This document shows positions 1 to 11,700 of a stretch of DNA of 64,000 bases, in pieces (position 1 is the first letter of the stretch; every line of letters starts with the position of its first letter). Made by a program: the position numbers and the translations under genes. Source of the stretch: Labia minor (Eukaryota > Arthropoda > Insecta > Dermaptera > Spongiphoridae); NCBI GenBank assembly GCA_963082975.1, contig OY720345.1, positions 57,828,528-57,892,527 on the forward strand, given 5' to 3'. The notes beneath the pieces are model-generated. The model searched no databases. It was not told the origin of the DNA and worked only from the letters and a program-made list of their open reading frames with translations.

Positions 1-636
1 AACCTATGAATCAGCAGCTAATATATATATATATATATATTGTATGATTGATTACAAAGAAGTTTGCAATAAGAATTTACTGAAAATACTTGTCAGTTAT
101 TCAATGAATAATCATTGGTAAAAAAAAAAATTAAAAAAATTTGTTATTATAAATTAAATTACATCATCAATTAATGATTTCAATTTTTCAAAAAGCAAAT
201 ATTTGATACAAAAAGAGTATTGAAATAAATAATTGTTCTTTTAATATTAGAATAAAGCGCAGATGATAATATAATAATTTTTCCTGAGAAATGAATATAA
301 GTTGAAATCGTATCAACGGAGAAATATTGCTTCCGTTCTTTTATGGATACCTAGCTACCTGTTGCTGCTAAAAAAATATATTCATTTTGTTTTTCTATTG
401 ATTCGTTTTAGAAAAAAAGAGAGATGAAGAAAATTAGAAAAAAAGAGATTTATTTTAAAAATTAAATTCATAGACAAATTATATATCTATGCAATGAAAT
501 TCGACGAGTTTATGGTAATATAATAAAGGTGAATATAAGAAATTGACAATTATTAAACTTGTGTCGACTGAATTCAAATTAAATAAATAGAAAACGAAAT
601 AAGAATTAGAGTAATTAAAATATTTTCGGTGTATTA
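1..636. other. AT-rich non-coding stretch
   Basis: No supported gene. Holds an (AT)n tract near positions 23-41 and scattered A/T homopolymers. The short open frames here are AT-rich and look like chance. Confidence 0.6.
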
Positions 637-897
637 CAAGTTGATTGATTTTTATGTCTATTGACATTTCGGTTATTACAGCACCATCAAGAAGCTATGT
701 TCTTGTCAACTGGCATACTTTGAATTATGTTGCTATCTATATTTGTACTATTGACTATATAAACATCAATTATTTTAATATTATAGATTTAATTGCCTAT
801 AAAGTGCATGATTCAATGAATGGGATTTGATTAAAAAACCTTCAGACGCTGGTGTAATTATTGAAATGCACATAAAGTGAAAAAATCAATCAACTTG
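637..897. repeat. Foldback MITE-like element, family E, short copy
   Basis: The left end (CAAGTTGATTGATTTTT, followed by ACATTTCGGTTATTACAGCACC in separate blocks) is the imperfect reverse complement of the right end at 848-897 (CTGGTGTAATTATTG, TGCACATAAAG, AAAAATCAATCAACTTG). Arms of about 55-60 bp enclose about 150 bp of non-coding DNA. A second, longer member with matching arms lies at 33575-34104, so this is a dispersed family and not a chance palindrome. No transposase reading frame is present. The family is probably a non-autonomous DNA transposon; its superfamily was not determined and no clear target-site duplication was seen. Confidence 0.6.
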
Positions 898-2519
898 AAA
901 CTTCATTGAGAGTGTTTTAAAAATTTTTTTTTAAATTATTCTTATAAAGTTTTAATTTTAGTATATAAAATATTTTATTTCAACGAGAGAGTATAAAGTT
1001 GAATCTATTAATTTCATATTATCATATTTTTTCTTTGTAAATAACATAAAATAATCAATAAAGATTTTATGGTCCGTAGAAAAATCAAAATATTATATTG
1101 TTTTTGATATCTTTGATATTTTTTAAATTTTATATAATAATAATATAATGAACTTTATACTAAAATAATTATGATAATCTTTTGTTCTGAATTTAAATTT
1201 ATATTGAATTATTAATTGACAATTTTAATAAATAGGTACATAATAACTCATTAATGTGTTTGATTATGTATTTAGTATTAAGTACAAGGAGATCATAAAC
1301 TTTTCTTTAGATTAATTAAAACTTTTCTGTATTAATATTTTTAACAACATTTAATATAATTAATTAAGGCGTACATGACATGATTGTTTTTTATTTTTAT
1401 AAACTTTTTTTTATTCAAAATTAATATTAGATTGTTTTTACCTTAAAATAAAATGAAAAATGAAAAAAAAAAGAATTTTAGATAATGAAGATTCCTTTGT
1501 AAATTATAATATTCATTTACAATTTAATTTTGCAATCATATAAAAATAAATGAAATTAGTTAGAGAGACTGCTTTGAGGGGAAAACTAACATAACAGGAG
1601 CATGGGATGGGGATGGAGCAAAAGGACACCAGCCTGAGGCTACATCGTGGTCGAGGAATTAACAAATACCCTCGTAATGACACAAAACGAATGGGTTGAG
1701 TGAAAAAAAAAATTATAAAAATTAATTTCTTTGTGAAAGTCTCATAGAATGGAACTGTGAAATTTAGAAGAGCGCAAAAACAAACTCTTTGCGAGAAGAT
1801 CGTTGAAAATGGAGTGTGGGAGGATGAGAAGAGAAGAAGGAGGAGATTCCTATTAAAATTATGCTCAAATAGCAAAAGAAATTCCAATAAAGAAAGGGAC
1901 TCCTATCGAATTTTCTTTCGCGTCTTATCTCGATGCTGCTTGTCCCATTGTTCTCGTATATCGGGCGCTAAACAACTTTTTTCTTTTTTTTTGTTCTTCT
2001 TCTTCTTTTACTTTGTCAGCACTTTGTCGGACATTTCCTTCCCTCATTCTCCTTCTCCCTTATCTCGTGAACCATCTGTTTCATTTTGCATCCGTACCAT
2101 CTTTTATAGTTAAGGTGAATTGACACGAAGATTAAGTCGAGAATATTCAATAAAAAAAAAAAAATAAAAAATAGGAAAAAAAGTAAAAGAAAAATGATTG
2201 GAAAATCAAATTCATGAAAGAAAGGAGATAAATTTGACAAGTGCAAAAATAGCAAATTATATTATTTAGTTATTTTAGTTAATTAAAAATCAAAATACAA
2301 AATTAGAACTCTTTTGGCATTCATTCAAAAAATAAATAAATAAACAATAATTAAATAAGACTTTCTTTTGAAAGGGAAAAAATGATTAATGGGTTAATTT
2401 ATAAGGGTGAACAGACACTCCCCATTAATTTAACATAATATTTTATTTATTTATTTATTTTTTAGTTTTTAAAAGTAAAAAAATAAATAAAAACATGAAA
2501 AAATAATGGATACACCTGT
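898..2519. other. AT-rich stretch with purine/pyrimidine-biased block
   Basis: No supported gene. Positions 1555-2110 are less AT-rich. They contain a purine-rich half (GAGAAGAAGGAGGAG near 1829) followed by a long pyrimidine-rich half (near 1976-2085, TTCTTCTTCTTTTAC). Open frames exist on both strands through this block, but their composition simply follows the strand bias. Confidence 0.5.
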
Positions 2520-3122
2520 GTGAAATTAGTTAAACTAATACTTAATATTTTTCTTGTTTGATGTTTTCTGTTCAAGAGCACGAAGTCCAAATTATACCAA
2601 AATTTCAATTAATCACTTTGATCTGTTTTCAACAATCAACCTTATATATTATTAATTTCAAATGTTTACTATTCTTAATAATTATCATATTTAAATATTT
2701 GAATATTGCATATTTTGTTATCTTTTTTGTTATATTTAATTTTCACATATAAAATAAAAAAAAAACTAATTAAATTTTAAATGTATCAATTTATTTTTAA
2801 ATTTAGACAAAAAAAAGTTCAAAGCTAACAAATTTACATGCATGATTTGATAGATTGTTCTTTAAAACAATAATAAATATATATTTACATATTCGAAATA
2901 AATAAAAATTGAAAAATTCTAGATTATTAATTAATAATTTTTTAAAAATTATTTAAATATTTATATATTATAATTATTAATATTAAGAATAATAAACATT
3001 TGAAATTAACAATATATAAGGTTGATTGTTGAAAACAGATGAAAGTGCTTAATTGATATTTTGGTATAATTTGGACTTTGTGTTCTTGAATAATCAAATA
3101 CCCGGAAGTTTAACAAATGAAA
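2520..3122. repeat. Foldback element F with about 130-bp inverted arms
   Basis: Positions 2571-2700 (from TTCAAGAGCACGAAGTCC through CTTATATATTATTAATTTC) recur as the reverse complement at 2951-3090 (GGTTGATTGTTGAAAACAG, TTTGGACTTTGTGTTC). The similarity extends outward more weakly to AGTTAAACT near 2528 and AGTTTAAC near 3107, which would be the terminal inverted repeats. The centre is AT-rich with no coding capacity. It is probably a MITE or foldback transposon; no other copy was recognised in this window. Confidence 0.6.
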
Positions 3123-4823
3123 GAAAATAATAAATAGATAGGTTAGAAAATATTTATATGTATTTTCATTTCTTCACTAATTTATTTATTTTTTTTTTTT
3201 TTTTTTACAAAAGTAAATATTATTATTGATATAAAAATAGAAATGTTAATAGAGTTCATGGATAGGAGAAGGGGAATGTAATGAATTCGTGGATTTTCCA
3301 GGTCTTCCTCCTCGCGGAACATCAATAAATTTAAATTAAAACAAACGTTTCATTCAACGGGTAATTTTATGATTTTTAATATTTCTCCCAGGTCATAAAC
3401 AGTTGGGTTAAATTGTGTGGAAAGACGCCATATGAGAGGACAACTGGATTTAGAGCCACCCCCCCCCCCCGTCCAGCCTCCTACACTCTTTCACTTTTAC
3501 AAATACAAACGACTATAACAGTTCCACGTCGGCTTCCTCCACACTCCGCCATTCGGATACAAATTTATATGCATGGCTCCGTATAAATAATAAAACGTAA
3601 ACAAATTATTTCTTTATCATTCTAAACATAATCTATAGAAATATAAATATATTGTATGTAGAGAGAGAGAGAGAAAAGAATTCATAAAAAAATTTCATTT
3701 AAATAATAAATAAATATAAAAATTTAAATAGATTTTTTTCAATGGTACGAGGCGGTGTTAGTGTTAGTGCATTTGAAAGATACCTACTTACCAAGCAATG
3801 ATGCAAGTAATGAAAAAAAAAAAATAGAAATTAATTTACTGTACTATTATCTTTGGCCTTCATTTTTATAAATTTTTTTTCCTATCTATTTTAATTTTAA
3901 TTTTTTAATATTTCAGAATTTTAAATGAAAAGTTTTGTTATTTTTATTCATTTATTTAGAAAAAGAAATGTGTGTGATAAAGATTTTATTTATATTAATC
4001 AAATTTAATTAAAATTAATGAATATATAATAAAATGTTATTAAAAAATTCTTGAATGAAAAATTTAATATTATTAACATATTAGCACCCCCAAATGACAA
4101 TAATATTTTATTTAATCTAAAATTTTTCTAATTTGAGACTTATTCTATATAAATTCAAAAATATATTATTATTACAATATATTCATTAATATCAATTAAA
4201 TATTACTAACTTATTAAAACTTATAAAAAGCAAAAAAGTTCTCACGATTAGTATTAATAAATCAAAAGTCATATATTTTCTTTAAAGTATTAGTCACCGT
4301 TCATTCTATATTTATAGCGTAGGTACTTAAATTTAATCATTCAAATGATAAAAATATTTTAAATTCACTCCCATACCAATTATGTCTGAATTTACGTGAC
4401 CTTGAAACTTAAAGAGATAGCAAAATCGCATAGTTTGTTTTATTATGTTTGAAACCCTTTTGTTTACTCTATCGTACCTGAACTGTAATATATTTTGATT
4501 TTGAACCCGAACCAAAAATAATAGAAGACGTCTTGTTAATGGCAAAAATTAATAATGATATTTTAATGTGCAAATAGTATATATTTCTTGAATATAATGC
4601 CATTAAATTAAATAAATAAAGTACGTGAAAAATATAGGAAAATATTTGAGAAATAAACAAAAATAACTCGATTTTTATTTTCAAATGTAATCCCAATTTT
4701 TAAATTAAATTATATTAGAAAACTTATCTATGTTAGAATTTCAGTCTGCTTGAGTCGGAGCAAGCGTAAGGTACATGATAACGACTGGAGAATTAGCAGT
4801 CGAAACGTTATACATTTATTTAA
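3123..4823. other. AT-rich stretch with a small GC-richer island
   Basis: No gene supported. Positions 3265-3580 are GC-richer and include a C12 homopolymer (3459-3470) flanked by mixed-composition sequence, possibly a conserved non-coding element. A (GA)n tract lies at 3660-3674. The remainder is simple AT-rich DNA. Confidence 0.45.
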
Positions 4824-5177
4824 TTAAATGTGGCTCTGCCGAACTCGAAAGTTCTTGGCCGCAGCAACCACACCCCTCCAAGTATTTCTATTCTGAGCCA
4901 CAACCTTCCAGTCCCTATCCTCTCCCACATTATCCACCCACCGTGTCCTTGGTCTTCCAAGTGGACGTTTCCCACTCGGTCTCCCTACCATTATATTTTT
5001 CGCCATTCTATCTTCTCCCATTCTAGCCACGTGTCCTGCCCACCGCAGCCTTCTCGATTTTATAAATCTAACTATATCTGGAGATGCATAAAGGTCATGC
5101 AATTCCTCGTTATGCAATCTCCGCCATTCCCCGGTGACCTCATCTTTCTTTGGCCCAGAAATGCTTCGCAGAAATAA
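4824..5177 (-). pseudogene. Non-LTR retrotransposon reverse-transcriptase C-terminal tail, 5'-truncated
   Basis: On the minus strand, about 118 codons stay open to a stop at 4824. Reading from 5176 the protein begins FLRSISGPKKDEVTGEWRR, then HNEELHDLY, then SRRLRWAGHVARMGEDRMAK, then GKRPLGRPRTRWVDNV, and ends in NTWRGVVAAAKNF. This is the known C-terminal signature downstream of the polymerase domain in insect jockey/CR1-like LINEs. An in-frame stop and simple AT-rich DNA precede it, so everything upstream (endonuclease, catalytic YADD region) is missing. That is typical of 5' truncation during target-primed reverse transcription. The frame is intact, whereas the copy at 25281-25530 has stops, so this copy is younger. 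A (TAAA)-like 3' tail region lies at 4815-4830. The protein is not functional as it stands. Confidence 0.88.
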
Positions 5178-7061
5178 ATTAAATTAAATTATTAAATAAA
5201 TAAATTATACAAATATGTGGTGTATTAATACAAATCCATTTAATATGTTTGAATCATTTAAAAATATAATTTACTTTTTTTTGTTTAATATTAAAAATTG
5301 TAGTGTAATAAATAAATTTAATAATTTTAATTAGTAAAAAAAATTAGTTAATTGCTTCCAGTTAGAGATTCAGTATGTTTATTAATGCCCCTTTGATCGT
5401 TTAATTGAAGGGAGTGCAGATTGAAATTTAATCGTCTCTGTTCGTGATTTCATATTATAATCCAAATTATAATAATCAAATAAAAAAATAAACTCCATCC
5501 TTGAGGGAATCTTAAGAAATGGAATAAATAAGATTTCTTAGAATCATATTATATATATATATATATATACATTATATACCTATATACGAAGGTATATAAA
5601 AAGTGAATATGATATCTGAATGTAAATGAAGAATGAGCTCATGTAAGGTTCTATTAAATCTCTCTTTTGAATATTTTTTTTTATTTATTTCATAACCAAA
5701 GGGACAAAGACATCAAAACTCGATATCAACAATATTAGCATACACCCCCGAAGAATTATGTATTGAGCGTGAGTTGTGTTGATGAAAGTGAAAATAAAAT
5801 CATTTGGGAGAGGGGGTGGCACGTAACAAGCAAACAGGGGAGCCTAATCGCTGGCAACATAAAAGGAAAAAAAAAGCAATTTCCAATTCACATAAAAAAG
5901 GGTTAAATAAAATCCAGCTTGAATGGTAAGATTATTGATAGAAATCTTATTTTAGAATCCTCCACCCCTTAAAAAGAATTATTTTTCATATCTTTTTTTT
6001 TTCTTTCTTCTACGATATTTAACTAAAAGATAATTGACATTGCATGTAAATTCTATCTAAGATATAAACAGAGACACAGTTTGGATCCCTTTGGTTAAGA
6101 CAACAAAAAAAAAAGTTTTTAAAAAGAAAAAGAGAGGAAAAAAAAATAAATAAATTCTTGAAAAGTTCTTCTTAAACAAAATTAGTTCAAATTAAATTTC
6201 CTTAATTTTTAAAATCATATTTTAAAAAAGATTATCTAAATGAAAAAATAAATAAGTAAATAAATAACATTCTTGATGAAACAAATTTTGAGATAATATA
6301 ATATTTTATATGTGGAAAAAAAGTTTATATTAAATGATTGATATTAATTTGAAAAAAATTAAAATTTTTAACGATGATTTTAAAAAATGATGATAACATT
6401 TTTATTACAATTATTTGAAAAAAATCTAATGCAATAATCAAATTTATATAAAAAAGTACATAAATAATTTATTTGAATATATCTTGGTTATTTAGAAATT
6501 TATTATTATTTATTCAAGACATAAGACTAAGGTGGCCCCTTTACAGTCATCCCAATTTCTATTTGTGCATTTGTATATGAATATTGTGTAGGAGTTTGGC
6601 GGTTATGGTCTGGATTGCTTTTACATCCTATCTAATAGAATAATGACTTAGGAAATAATAACTATATCTATAAATATGAATGCATATATATAATATTTGC
6701 TATGGTGAGGCACAACATTAATATTCACCATACTAATGAATTGCAAAAAAATTTGCAGAGTTGAAATTTAATATCAGAAGATGAATACTGAAAAAAAAAA
6801 TAAACGAATTGGCTGGATTCAATTATCTTTCTTTTCTTTGTTTTTTTTATTTATTTTAATTATTTTTTTAGTTACCACAAATAAAAAAAAAGTTTAAGTA
6901 ACTTATTAAAATAAAAATATTTTTTATACTTTTACAATATAATCAAAATTGACCATAATTATAGATAATATATATAAATATCTATATAATAAATACCAAA
7001 TACAAATTCTATAATTCTTATAATTTGATTAGAAATTGGGGAACATAATAATTAGTTAATA
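5178..7061. other. AT-rich non-coding stretch
   Basis: No gene supported. Contains (AT)n at about 5550-5570. Two small mixed-composition patches, 5345-5450 and 6525-6650 (the latter with ATTTGTGCATTTGTATATG), could be regulatory. Otherwise it is homopolymer-rich DNA. Confidence 0.5.
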
Positions 7062-7196
7062 TATTATTATTATTATTTGCGGATAGACCATGAGGATCAG
7101 GCAGATTTTTAAAAATAAATTTTTAATTATTGAATTACCCTAGGCCCGAACTTCTTCACTGTCATACTAACCACTAATCCTCTGAAGTGCCTCTTA
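7062..7196 (-). repeat. tRNA-derived SINE copy 1 (diverged)
   Basis: The plus strand reads (ATT)n, then GATAGACCATGAGGATCAGG, and ends CTAACCACTAATCCTCTGAAG. In sense (minus) orientation the head carries the box-A-like GATTAGTGGTTAG and the box-B-like GTTCGGGCCT, and the tail is (TAA)n. It matches copies at 37687, 40081, 43825 and 59472. Box B has decayed in this copy, so it is probably transcriptionally dead. Confidence 0.75.
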
Positions 7197-7481
7197 ATAA
7201 ATTAGATTAATATTAAAATTTAATTTAATTAATGCTCCAAATCCTTATTTGTAGTTGTACAATTTTAATGAATAAGTTTATGTGTCAAATTACAAATTGA
7301 TATTTAATTGATTATTTATTTTAAATAAGTTAAATCATAAAAAAATATAAACTAAGTTGATATAAAATTAATTTTTAATAAAAGTAAGGGCATAATTTAT
7401 AGTTTTTTTTAAATAGGAAATTAAACAAAATATTTTCTACACCTGTTTAAGTGGATAAATTAATTTTAAGTTAAATATACA

Positions 7482-7516
<35 letters not shown>

Positions 7517-8010
7517 TTATAATAATATATATTATAGAAAATATTATAGTGATAGTTATAATGAAGCAAACACGTATATTCGAGAGAATTGTTGTTTCTC
7601 ATCATTTTTTCTTTTGGTTAAATAATCGCTTGTTAAACATAAAAAACACCTTCATTAAAAAATCATTAATAAACAATTGATACAGTTGAAATAAGCTGAA
7701 TCGTTTGGTCTAATTATATTTTTCCATTTTCTAAGCATAAAAGAGATCGAAACACCCATCAAGTGCATCAAGGTAGAAAAACTTTCAGGATCGATGCCTA
7801 ATGTTTTTGCCTTCATTTGATTTCATTGATTACTAAATTTTTTTTTCTTGTTAATTCTCTGAGAAAATTTCGGGGAGATGCTCTCAGGAATTTTTTTTGG
7901 GAATCATTTTAATATCGAGACATTCTTTTAATTCTTACAAAGAGAGGGAGAAAATTATAACTAAGAAACAGTAAACATATAAAGAATATAAAACTAATTA
8001 AGTCTTTAAC
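7197..8010. other. AT-rich non-coding stretch with (AT)n tract
   Basis: No gene supported. An (AT)n microsatellite covers about 7483-7511. Nothing else was recognised. Confidence 0.5.
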
Positions 8011-8190
8011 TCGCAGAACTCGAAAACTCTTGGGTGAAGCATCCAAATTTCTTTAACAGTCCCCTATCCTGAGGTAAATCCTTCCAATTCCTATCTTTTC
8101 ACAATCCCTTATATATTTGCTTTTATAGTATCACCTCTTCTAAACATTGGTCCTTCCCACATTACTAGTTTCTAATATTCTTTTCAAAAC
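8011..8190 (-). pseudogene. Highly decayed LINE reverse-transcriptase tail
   Basis: The plus strand shows GAACTCGAAAACTCTTGGG, then CCCCTATCCTGAGG, then TTGGTCCTTCCCAC. These lie in the same order as the 3' ends of the LINE tails at 4824 and 25281 (GAACTCGAACGTTCTTGG, GTCCCTATCCTGAG, TTGGTCTTGCCACC). Several indels destroy the frame. This is an old 3' fragment of the same LINE family. Confidence 0.6.
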
Positions 8191-9074
8191 TCATTACTAT
8201 TTAAATAAATCATTCAAATTTATGAAAGTATTTCGGTATTTAATCATTTATTTTAATCCCTCTTTCATTTGATACTTATTTTCCATAAAAAATCAAAATA
8301 ATATTATTAGATTAATTCTTGTAAATTATTTAAATCATATGCAAATGTGATTTATCTTTACATTTTACTTATTATTTTTACATTAAAAACTAAGTTATAC
8401 TTATTACTTATGTTCACATTTATTTTGTTCTTCAATAATATGTTAGGAATTTTGCTGAATTGGTTATCATACACAATTTCAATCTTTACCTTTCGATTGT
8501 ACTATTATTAAGAGGTTTAAAGACAGATGTAAATTCTACTTGCCATTTTAAACTCATTTTAAAGGTCATCAAAATATTAATCGGTAGTAATTACTAATAA
8601 TTGCTATTTAATGATTTTAATTAAGATAAGTTAAATAATTTTGTTAATTAAAATACATATGAATCATTTCAATGAAATTTCAATATTTAGAAATTGTTTA
8701 TGGTTCAAAATATCCAAATTCATTGTAGGTATGGAGTGTAGTTCTATTTGACTTGAATTACCATTGCGAAAAGTTTACAATTTCTTATCAAACTTTTTCA
8801 GCTGGTCTGAATATTTTGTATTCATATTGCTATTTTATAACTCATAAACAGAATTCTGTGTTGAAATTGATAGATCTTCAAATTAATTCAAAACATAAAA
8901 TACAGAACAAAACAAAACAAAGCTTGTCACGAATTAGGTTTTGTTGTTACTAATGTTGGAAACTCTAAACAATGATGTCGTTTACACACATTGACAAAAT
9001 AATATATATACTTTAAATAAGTTTTCGGGATGTTGATAAAACATGAAGTTAACAATATGATATAATCGAATAAG
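8191..9074. other. AT-rich non-coding stretch
   Basis: No gene supported. Nothing structured was recognised apart from a short poly-purine patch near 8900-8925. Confidence 0.5.
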
Positions 9075-9560
9075 CTAATCTTGAAAATCCTTAGCGCACA
9101 ATTCTATTATTATTATACAACCAATTGCTAATTCATTATTAAGGTCGATTATTCCCGCGGAGCATTTTAAATAATTTGAATGAAAAGGGTTGAATGGGTA
9201 GGTGGGGGTAGTGATTTGGTGAATATACCCGGTGCTTTCTGTGGGTGAAGCGGCATGAAACATTTTGTGTTACAAATGTAATTCAGTTGATACACCATGA
9301 AATAGACTGAAAGCCCTTTGAATGACAGCTTCGCTCCCCGGGGCTGCTAAATGAATCGTTGCCTCCTTCCAAAAATTCTTGAGTGGTTTCGGGAGGATAC
9401 CCCCGGGGCCCTTCGTCCTTTACTCCATTCTGCAGGCTACCGTCTTCACTTCTTCCTTTTGCCTTGAACGCCCCAGGCATCCATTTCCACCCACCAGGCA
9501 AATGTTTTACAATTAATTAAATACCCCTGAGCATGCCCTCCACCCCCAAGCAAACTGCGA
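9075..9560. other. GC-richer island, candidate regulatory element or exon
   Basis: The base composition rises sharply. A minus-strand frame is open across about 9283-9510 (with PRGYPPETTQEFLEGG) and a second follows at 9075-9263, preceded on that strand by an acceptor-like CTTCACCCACAG. Neither has a convincing acceptor/donor pair and no protein family was recognised. A conserved non-coding element is at least as likely as an exon. Confidence 0.35.
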
Positions 9561-9892
9561 AAATATCTTACTTAGTTATTTTTTCTTCTTCTCTTTTCGA
9601 ATAATATATCTATATATATATCTATATCTATATAATGCTATTTTAACTCTCTTCTTACGTTTTTTTTTGCTTTTTTCCGCTTTCGACTGCCACTTACATG
9701 ACGCAAACCCTCTTGATTTCTTTTTCTTTTACTGTATCGTTATTTGTATATATATATATATATTCTTTAAAGTAATTTCCTAAGTTGTTGCAAAAAGTCA
9801 CGAAGATGAATGATAAAAGGAAATGGAATGAGAAAATTATATCTTACTAAAAAGCAACAAAAGAAAGCTCAAAATTTTCTTCTTAAATTTTT

Positions 9893-10522
9893 ACTATCTC
9901 GCCAGAGATAGTATTGCGATCATGAAAATTTTCGATGTTGAGATTTTGATGTTTTTATACGTTTTGAAGGTTCCTGAATCATTTTCACTAAGGTTGAGAA
10001 AAATGTCTGTGTGTGTGTATGTGTGTGTGTATGTGTGTATGTGTGTATGTGTGTATGTATGTAGGCAAGATTACGCAAAAACGGTTTGAGCTAGAATGAT
10101 GAAATTTGGTACATGGACATTATTCAAAATTCATAGTTTTCTATCAACTTTTGAGAAATGTAGCTCAACCGGAAGAGGGTCATTACCTACAACGTTTTGA
10201 TTTTTTTTCCTCTAAAGTGACCGTAAAAATAAAGATATATGTTTGATAATTTTTCACATGATTAATAATTATATAAAACTGCTATATATAGAATTTCAGC
10301 TTGATTGATTCGCTGAAATTACCAGAATTAATTTTTTAACACTGAAAATCTCACGCGTCAACACGTGACGTGGTGCCATCAACAAAAAGCCAAACATGCG
10401 CTGGTTTAATATTTATTATTTATTATTTATAATTTATAATTAATTAAATTTAATTTAAATATAATATATTATGTTATTTAATCCAATTCAAATTGCGAGA
10501 TAGTCGAGTGGAGACACTCCAG
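9893..10522 (+). mobile_element. HINE-B (non-autonomous Helentron-like), full-length copy
   Basis: The element starts after an oligo-T (AAATTTTT) with the subterminal repeat ACTATCTCGC and a hairpin CTATCTC-GCCA-GAGATAG. It then carries a (GT/GTAT)n microsatellite (10009-10063), the core GATGAAATTTGGTAC and an AT-rich stretch. It ends with the inverted subterminal repeat GCGAGATAGTC followed by a terminal hairpin GAGTG-GAGA-CACTC. Paired subterminal inverted repeats, an internal microsatellite and a 3' stem-loop are the described architecture of HINE/DINE-1 elements. There is no coding capacity. Four other copies lie in the window. It also carries CACGTGACGTGG at 10362-10373. Confidence 0.75.
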
Positions 10523-10990
10523 CTAATTTTATTTCTCTTTGTGAGTCGTTTTTTCTTCACGAGTTCTTTAATTTTTTACAATGTATATTAAACAGACAAT
10601 AGAACCCAAAAAGAAAATAGCCCCAAGACAAAAGGTTAAATTTAGAACTTAATTTTTACAATTAATATAATTGAATTGAAAGGGGTAGTATATGTTACTT
10701 ACTTAGACTTCTTTGATTTTTTTTTATTTTATTCAGATATATAGGCACTTTGGGCAAGGTGACTAGAACTAAAATATCTTCTTTTTTTTAATAAAGAAAC
10801 GCTTGGAAGAAGGCTTTAATAATTTTAGATTACAGTGATAATTAAATTTGGTGAGTGAAAGGGTAGAAAGGTTAAAATAGAAATTGAGATCTTTAATATG
10901 TTACACTAGGATATTATAAATTAAACTTAAAAGTTATTAATTCAATTTAATTTAAAAATAAGGAAAATATGTAAATTATTTTTTAAAAAA
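10523..10990. other. Spacer between two inverted HINE-B copies
   Basis: 468 bp of AT-rich unique-looking DNA enclosed by HINE-B copies whose 3' ends face each other. No reading frame or repeat was recognised inside it. Confidence 0.5.
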
Positions 10991-11287
10991 TCTGGAGTGT
11001 CTCCACTCGACTATCTCGGAAATTTGAATTGGATTAATAACATATATATATTTAAATTAAATTTAATTAATTAAATTATAAATTAAAATTAATAAATAAT
11101 ATTTATTAAACCGTGCGTGTTTGGCTTTAGATGGCACCACGTCACGTGCTGGAGCGTGATTGCCAGTCAACGTGTTAAAAAATTAATTCCGGTACTTTTA
11201 GCGATTCAATCAAATTGAAATTATATATATATATCAGTTTTATACAATTTTGGGGGTGATCGCAATACTATCTCTGGCAAGATAGTA
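10991..11287 (-). mobile_element. HINE-B, internally deleted copy
   Basis: The plus strand begins TCTGGAGTGTCTCCACTCG (the 3' hairpin of the element) and ends TATCTCTGGCAAGATAGT followed by AAAAA. It has both ends of the family but lacks the microsatellite and the GATGAAATTTGGTA core, so it is about half the usual length. It carries the family's GGCACCACGTCACGTGC motif. Oligo-A/T flanks both ends, which agrees with insertion into a T tract. Confidence 0.72.
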
Positions 11288-11550
11288 AAAATTATTGGAA
11301 AATGAAATGTAAAAAAAAAAAATGTTTTTTAATTTCCTAAGTATATGAATACCTGAGTTCAAAATATTTGGTGTGTATATGATAGAAAAGAAAATAGTTT
11401 AATAGAAGTCTAATTGGATTATTACTTAAACAAGGCGTCGATAATTCAGGCATTGTGAAAATTGATAACGTTTATCTTGTAATTTACACGAGCGTCAAGG
11501 TGATTCCCGATTGAAGTTGTTTGTTGACCGAGAGGTGTTGGTTTCTAAGC
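11288..11550. other. Non-coding stretch
   Basis: Nothing recognised. The composition becomes less AT-rich toward 11490. Confidence 0.4.
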
Positions 11551-11700
11551 ATGGAAGACAAAAGTAACGGTTTTGATGATTCAGTTGTTGAAACCTGTAG
11601 GAAAGGTATCCCTCCTCTCCCGCAATTCCCATTTTTTAACATGATCATGAAGAGGAGACCGAGATTAAGTAAACTACCAGTCGAAGAGAAAAGTACTTGA
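11551..11700 (+). CDS. Small ORF or candidate first coding exon, 49 codons
   Basis: The ATG at 11551 lies in a good Kozak context (AGCATGG: A at -3, G at +4). It opens a frame beginning MEDKSNGFDDSVVETCRKG and ending MKRRPRLSKLPVEEKST before TGA at 11698-11700. The composition, with an acidic start and a basic end, is more protein-like than that of the surrounding AT-rich frames. A donor-like AAAG-GTATCC occurs inside at about 11610, so the true coding part could be shorter. The opposite strand is also open (11484-11798). No family was recognised. It lies just downstream of the paired HINE-B elements. Confidence 0.3.
   Translation: MEDKSNGFDDSVVETCRKGIPPLPQFPFFNMIMKRRPRLSKLPVEEKST

Noticed and set aside
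1513-2113. Open frames on both strands around the purine/pyrimidine block
   Set aside because: Lys/Arg/Glu on one strand and Phe/Leu/Ser on the other simply mirror GA/CT strand bias.
4775-5177. Plus-strand open frames of 83 and 115 codons
   Set aside because: They are shadows of the reverse-transcriptase tail on the minus strand, which carries the recognisable family motifs.
10009-10063. (GT/GTAT)n repeats as a CRISPR-like or stand-alone satellite array
   Set aside because: It is the internal microsatellite of HINE-B, with no spacers. No CRISPR array is expected or seen in this eukaryotic DNA.
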